This document shows positions 59,158 to 63,296 of a stretch of DNA of 63,296 nucleotides, in pieces. Source of the DNA: Vagococcus silagei (GTDB taxonomy: Bacteria; Bacillota; Bacilli; Lactobacillales; Vagococcaceae); contig NZ_SDGV01000026.1 of assembly GCF_004795745.1 (NCBI RefSeq), positions 1-63,296 on the forward strand. Reading direction: 5' to 3'. Under the pieces are notes generated by a model. It saw only the letters and a program-made list of their open reading frames with translations, had not been told where the DNA came from and did no database searches. Within the stretch, counting starts at the first letter, position 1; each line of letters begins with the position of its first letter. A program made the translations under genes and the position numbers.

Positions 59158-61377
59158 ATGGCTAAAAAGAAAAGAGTTAATCAGAAAAGCCTGAAAGCTA
59201 TCAAACGCATAAAAGCTAAAAGACGTCGAAGAATAATCTTAAATATACTGTTGATGATTGCGCTATTGATTGTACTTTCCATATCAATTGGCGGGTATAT
59301 TATTGGTAAACGATATAGCCCGTACAGCTCTCTTCTTGAAATTCAAGATATCGATCAAAAAATTACACAGTCTTTCATTATTTTAGATAATAATGATAAA
59401 CCGTTAGATGAAAATACAGAGATTGTTAAATTTGATCCGATTCAAGATAAACCAAAATGGAATATCAATCAGCTCTATTTGGATACAATTATCGCTGTTG
59501 AAGATAATTCTTTTTATACAAGAAAAACAAAAGGTTATTCCATTAAGGGAACTTTGGGAGCTGTTGTTTCTCAGGTACAAAGAAAGTTAGGTAAAGATGT
59601 GGTCTCCAGAGGTGGTTCTACGATTGAGCAACAATTGGTAAAACTGATGGTCTTTGGCTCAAATAATAAAAATTCAATATCTGATAAGATTATTCAATTA
59701 ATCGATGCCCGAAAACTTGCTACGAAGTATGACCGAGATGATATTTTGAAAGCCTATTTGAATGAGTTACGTCTTACACCTAATACGGTCGGAGTAAAAG
59801 CAGCCTCGATTGAATTGTTTGGGAATGATATGTCAAAAATTGATACAAACGATCCTGCTCAAGTGGTGCAAGTTGCTTTTATGGCTGGACTGGGTCAGTC
59901 ACCATCGACCTATATTCAAGACTTTAGTAAAAGTGGTAAAGTCCGTACCAAAACAATTCTATCCATCATGGAAGAGAATGAATTGATAAATAATGACATG
60001 TATAAGAAAGCTCTTGCTGTTGTCGATAGTGACAAAGAGGAGTTTACTTTAAAAAGCTATAAACAAAAAGGGACTTTAAAAGAATATCAAGCTTATATTT
60101 CAAAGGTGAAAGATGAATTAAGTCAATTGAATTTGCCTAAGAATATGACCATTACGGTAAAAACATATGCCGATGGCGAGCAATTGAAGGAATTGCATAA
60201 GATTGCCATGGGAACATATCCTCAAGATGAGCGACTGCCTAATGGTTATATCGAACACAAAGAAAGTTTAACTGGTATTTCTGTCATTGATACGCAAACA
60301 GGTCATATTATTGGGTTGGCGACTAACTCGGATAACCCTTTAATTCCATATACTGCCACAAGGTCATCAGGTTCCACAATTAAACCGTTACTAGACTATG
60401 CGCCAGCTGTTGAGTATGCAGGGATGACACCGGATACGATTCAAAATGGGTCATCTTTTACGATAGCTGACTGGAAAGTTAAAAATTATGGAAATCAAAA
60501 TTTTGGCAAGGTAAAAGCTTCTTATGCACTAGGTTTATCAATCAACTCAGCTGCTGCAGAAGCGTTTAAAATGACGACTGATCAACAAAAAAATAGTATG
60601 ATGGAACCTTTCGGATTAAATTCTTATAATCCGCATGGGGCTAGTTATACAGCTGAACAGTCTATTAATTATCCTACTAATGTGTTTGCTTTATCATCAG
60701 CGTTTAGTACTTTTGGTAATGATGGAGTTAGAGTTGAACCAACAACGATTAAAAGTATTCAGATTGATTCAGGACCGATAAAACTGGCGGAACCTGAAAG
60801 AAAACGGGCTATGAGTTCTTCAACTGCTAAAACGATGGTAAGTATGTTGAAAGAAGTGACAGGTTCAAATGGTTCTGAACCTTATGGTGGCCCTCGATAT
60901 ACAGGATTTGACCAAGATACTTACGTGATGAAATCTGGTTTAAGTAACTTTGAAAGTTCAGTTCCGAATAGTAGTAATAAATCTCCAGACGCATTACTCG
61001 CAATGGCATCTCCTGAGATTTCGATTGCGACATGGATTGGTAGTCCTGGTTATCGTGATGCCAAATATGCGCCAACCAGTTTTCCTCATGATACGGCAAA
61101 TCGAGGTCGATTATATTTGATGAACAGTGCATTTAAAGTGATGATGGAAGGTCGAACAGCTAAAAAATTTGAATTTGGCAATGAAAAATTAATTCACGAT
61201 GACGAAGCGAATCGTCTTATTCCAAATCTTGATAAAATAGCTGACGACGATCTAGATGATGTCGATATTGAAAACAGAAAAATAGATAAGCAGGAGTCGG
61301 AGAAGTTTGACTCGCTTGAAAAAGAGTACAATAAAACTAAAGATAAACTGGATCGAACTTATAAAGGTGAAGACTAG
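59158..61377 (+). CDS. Class A penicillin-binding protein, divergent
   Basis: The 739-residue protein has an unusually basic N-terminus, one membrane helix (about 25-50), a glycosyltransferase-51 domain (about 95-270; AVEDNSFY with Glu115, GGSTIEQQLVKLM) and a transpeptidase domain with SGSTIKP (Ser406, Lys409), SIN (461-463) and KSG (592-594). The common GT51 pattern EDRRFYxHxGxD is replaced by EDNSFYTRKTKGYS, and the third transpeptidase motif is KSG instead of KTG. The C-terminus is acidic and helical. It should polymerise and crosslink peptidoglycan. GAAAGGAG precedes the ATG. Confidence 0.88.
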   Translation: MAKKKRVNQKSLKAIKRIKAKRRRRIILNILLMIALLIVLSISIGGYIIGKRYSPYSSLLEIQDIDQKITQSFIILDNNDKPLDENTEIVKFDPIQDKPKWNINQLYLDTIIAVEDNSFYTRKTKGYSIKGTLGAVVSQVQRKLGKDVVSRGGSTIEQQLVKLMVFGSNNKNSISDKIIQLIDARKLATKYDRDDILKAYLNELRLTPNTVGVKAASIELFGNDMSKIDTNDPAQVVQVAFMAGLGQSPSTYIQDFSKSGKVRTKTILSIMEENELINNDMYKKALAVVDSDKEEFTLKSYKQKGTLKEYQAYISKVKDELSQLNLPKNMTITVKTYADGEQLKELHKIAMGTYPQDERLPNGYIEHKESLTGISVIDTQTGHIIGLATNSDNPLIPYTATRSSGSTIKPLLDYAPAVEYAGMTPDTIQNGSSFTIADWKVKNYGNQNFGKVKASYALGLSINSAAAEAFKMTTDQQKNSMMEPFGLNSYNPHGASYTAEQSINYPTNVFALSSAFSTFGNDGVRVEPTTIKSIQIDSGPIKLAEPERKRAMSSSTAKTMVSMLKEVTGSNGSEPYGGPRYTGFDQDTYVMKSGLSNFESSVPNSSNKSPDALLAMASPEISIATWIGSPGYRDAKYAPTSFPHDTANRGRLYLMNSAFKVMMEGRTAKKFEFGNEKLIHDDEANRLIPNLDKIADDDLDDVDIENRKIDKQESEKFDSLEKEYNKTKDKLDRTYKGED

Positions 61378-61408
61378 ATAATAACTTTAGAATAAAGGAG
61401 AAAATCAT

Positions 61409-62209
61409 ATGTTAGAGTATCGACCGTTCAATCAAGTGAGTGAAGCAATCAGAACGCAAATCTGGAATGATGGTTTTTCGGATTATTTACGACCAATTCA
61501 TATGACCAAAGAACAATTGAATAATCGTCTGAAAACATTAAATTTATCAGAAGAGTACTCTTTTGTGGTTTTTGAAGCAGGAGTGGCAAAAGGCATTCTG
61601 TTATACGGGTTTAAGGAACTTAATGGAACGAAAACCTCTTGGATTGGTGGGTTGGCTGTTCATCCTGATTATCGTAAAGAAGGAATTGCCATTGCGATGC
61701 TCAAATTTAGTGAAGAAATATCGCTAAAGTTAGGTATTGAGTTAATAACCTTAGAGGTAATTGCGACAAATCACAAGGCATTAAATCTATATCAAAGACA
61801 AGGTTATGATATTGCTAGAAAAGTTAGCTTTTTGAAAGGTAAGATTAAAGATGTGCAACAAGATTCGATGATTGAATTGGTTGCAACCACAGACTTAAAT
61901 GATGAGGCAGATTTGACGATTCCATGGCAAAATCGCTTGTTCCATGGACTTACTCAATGTTATATTGTCGAAAATAATCAAAGAATTGGCCAGTTGATTT
62001 GTCAGAAGAGCGAACAAATATTACAAATCTTTCAATTATCTCTCGCGCAAGAAAAGGTGTCGGCTTTGTTAAATCATCTAAAATTAGTGCATGATATTGA
62101 CACAATCGCGGGCGTGAATCTACCAGCCGAAAGTAAGGAAGTTTATGGCTTAATTGCTGCGGGGATTGAAGTGGTTTTAGATCAATATCAGTTAGAAAAA
62201 TATCTATAA
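61409..62209 (+). CDS. GNAT-family N-acetyltransferase with C-terminal extension
   Basis: The 266-residue protein has a GNAT domain in residues about 1-145: WIGGLAVHPDYRKEGIAIAM is the acetyl-CoA loop, and TNHKALNLYQRQGYDIARK the closing motif. The remaining 120 residues may be a second, degenerate GNAT-like half. The substrate is unknown. AAAGGAG precedes the ATG; it lies 31 bases after the penicillin-binding protein gene and is probably co-transcribed. Confidence 0.85.
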   Translation: MLEYRPFNQVSEAIRTQIWNDGFSDYLRPIHMTKEQLNNRLKTLNLSEEYSFVVFEAGVAKGILLYGFKELNGTKTSWIGGLAVHPDYRKEGIAIAMLKFSEEISLKLGIELITLEVIATNHKALNLYQRQGYDIARKVSFLKGKIKDVQQDSMIELVATTDLNDEADLTIPWQNRLFHGLTQCYIVENNQRIGQLICQKSEQILQIFQLSLAQEKVSALLNHLKLVHDIDTIAGVNLPAESKEVYGLIAAGIEVVLDQYQLEKYL

Positions 62210-62265
62210 AACTAAATATGTATCAGTGTTTAAGCAAGTTTAAATCGTGTAACTTTTGATAAGCC

Positions 62266-63007
62266 AGAGGCTGACCCAAAAGTCTCTTGAGAAAACACGA
62301 AAGGAACAAAATCTTTTTTGATTTTGTTCCTTTTTTAGCGAAAAAAATAGCACTTTCCTTTATAATTAAAGTACCTACACAAAAATTAAAAGGGGTGCTA
62401 TTCATGTTCAAAAATTATAACACAAAACAGATGACTTTATCATTAGATTTAGAGATTTATTTAGAAAAAAATGACAGTGCTTTCGCAATTGATGAATTAA
62501 TTGAAAGCATTCCAGATGATATATTCTCAGAATTTGAACATAAGATGGGAACATCGTCTTACCACCCCAAAATAATGTTGAAGCTTATTTTGTGTGGTTA
62601 TACTCAATCTATTTTTTCAGGTAGAAAAATTGAAGCTATGTCAAAAGACAGTGTTCGCGCGATGTGGTTAACACAATCTCAATTTCCTAATTTTAGAACC
62701 ATTAATCGTTTCCGAGTAAACCCATTGGTACAACCTATTCTTCAAGAGTGTTTTATTCAGTTTAGAAATCAACTTGTGTCTCAACATATAATCGACGAAG
62801 AAGCAATTTTTATTGATGGAACTAAATTAGAAGCCAACGCAAATAAATACACATTTGTTTGGAAAAAAGTACGCAAAGATATGAAGAATCACTTAGACAG
62901 AAATCAAAGGATTATTATCAACAATTAGTAGAAAACCAAATTATTCCTTCAATTTGTTCGGAAGATGACGAACTAGACGTTGAAAAATTAAGACAAATCA
63001 GTGATGA
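62266..63007 (+). mobile_element. IS1182-type element, 5-prime part, interrupted by another IS
   Basis: The left terminal repeat (62266-62288, AGAGGCTGACCCAAAAGTCT) matches, in inverted form, the right end of the remnant at 48545-48567. The transposase frame starts at 62404. At about 63008 a different IS is inserted, so the 3-prime part is not in the window. Confidence 0.85.
62404..63007 (+). pseudogene. IS1182-family transposase, N-terminal part, frameshifted and interrupted
   Basis: The product begins MFKNYNTKQMTLSLDLEIYL and has YHPKIMLKLILCGYTQSIFS, RTINRFRVNPL and IFIDGTKLEANANKYTFVW with the first catalytic aspartate, all typical of the family. After about codon 170 a frameshift near 62910 leads to a short out-of-frame end at 62928. 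The right frame continues as YYQQLVENQIIPSICSEDDE and KLRQISDEL up to the junction with the terminal IS. AAAGGGGTG precedes the ATG. Confidence 0.85.
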
Positions 63008-63296
63008 ACTGAGCTAATTTCATAATTATGATGCCTTGATACATTAGCGTTCTAAAAACAATAAAAATAAGAACCTCCCCATCTGTTATAATTATGATGT
63101 CCTGACAGACTCTTAAACAGAAAGGAAGATTCCTATGTCTATCATACAACAACCAACGCTTTTTGACATCCAAATTCTACAAGAACTTGAGATTGAAGTA
63201 AAATATCAAGAGTTTTTCTCCCCATTAGAGCTAATGCCATTGATTGCTTTATTTCAAAAAGAGAATACTGTCGGCGCGCCAGTTACCATTAATTAC
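63008..63296 (+). mobile_element. 5-prime part of an insertion sequence (right copy)
   Basis: The sequence repeats, in inverted orientation, that at 1-469. It begins ACTGAGC at the break in the IS1182-type transposase, which defines the outer end, and runs off the window. Confidence 0.85.
63135..63296 (+). CDS. Transposase, N-terminal 54 residues (cut by window edge)
   Basis: The frame starts MSIIQQPTLFDI at 63135 behind AAAGGAAG and is open to the window end. It is the same protein as the one at 1-342 with at least one residue different (Met for Thr). The family is not certain; an IS4/IS5/IS1182-like transposase is likely. Confidence 0.7.
   Translation, partial: MSIIQQPTLFDIQILQELEIEVKYQEFFSPLELMPLIALFQKENTVGAPVTINY

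Noticed and set aside
60827-61132. Antisense frame inside the penicillin-binding protein gene
   Set aside because: Opposite strand of a conserved transpeptidase domain with no start signal.
1-63296. tRNA or rRNA genes
   Set aside because: No cloverleaf-like sequence with conserved TTCGAATC-type arms and no rRNA signature sequence was noticed. A tRNAscan-type search would be needed to exclude them.

Overview
The window looks like a contig from a low-GC Gram-positive lactic acid bacterium, most likely of the Enterococcaceae (Enterococcus/Vagococcus type). The reasons are AT-rich DNA, strong GGAGG ribosome sites, mannose-family PTS operons, a LevR/sigma-54 sugar activator, DUF4767 lipoproteins and a RpiR-controlled sialic acid operon. 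The genus is an inference from gene content. No rRNA, tRNA or CRISPR array was seen. Both ends lie inside near-identical copies of one insertion sequence in inverted orientation, as expected if assembly stopped at repeats.

Layout. 0.5-2 kb: tandem small membrane proteins with an XRE regulator, one copy broken by a stop. 2.2-5.7 kb: TetR regulator with 8-5-8 palindromic operators, ABC exporter and MFS exporter. 5.7-10 kb: C39-like secreted protein, MFS permease, membrane protein, and an alpha/alpha-toroid protein coupled to an isochorismatase-like hydrolase. 10.2-15.6 kb: sigma-54 promoter, mannose-family PTS (EIIA, B, C, D) and its LevR-type activator. 15.7-24.6 kb: unusual PRPP synthase homologue, heterodimeric ABC exporter, DUF4767 lipoprotein, EcsC-like protein, aldo/keto reductase and B3/B4 protein. 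24.7-30.3 kb: PRD regulator, a second mannose-family PTS and a double-SIS enzyme, resembling glycated amino acid (fructoselysine/glucoselysine) systems. 30.4-34.4 kb: DUF1722, VTT membrane protein, iron alcohol dehydrogenase with a Rex-like site, second DUF4767 lipoprotein. 34.8-36.7 kb: a BpsA-type branched-polyamine synthase fused to S-adenosylmethionine decarboxylase, with a TetR regulator and two palindromic operators. 36.8-39 kb: MutS2-like protein without Smr domain, two structured repeats, and an orphan promoter-terminator transcript. 39.1-47 kb: complete sialic acid operon (esterase, nanE, ABC transporter, nanQ, nanK, rpiR, nanA). 47.2-48.6 kb: decayed genes and an IS1182-type remnant. 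48.7-56.2 kb: candidate N-acyl or S-conjugated amino acid cluster (GltS-like transporter, M20 amidohydrolase, YheO/DauR-type regulator, RidA, broken membrane gene, PatB/MalY lyase) split by an IS256-family element. 56.5-57.7 kb: decayed IS3-family element. 57.9-62.2 kb: PASTA-like membrane protein, divergent class A penicillin-binding protein and GNAT acetyltransferase. 62.3-63.3 kb: 5-prime part of an IS1182-type element interrupted by the terminal IS.

Together this is an accessory carbohydrate and nitrogen scavenging region. The two PTS systems and the sialic acid ABC system feed sugars or amino sugars. The 49-56 kb cluster could release amine, thiol and pyruvate from conjugated amino acids. 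The polyamine fusion enzyme would make aminopropyl donor and branched polyamine from one polypeptide. The points most worth a second look are that fusion enzyme, the covarying intergenic repeats (20.5 and 38.4 kb), the orphan transcript at 38.7-39.0 kb, and genes whose start codons are out of frame behind A-tracts.
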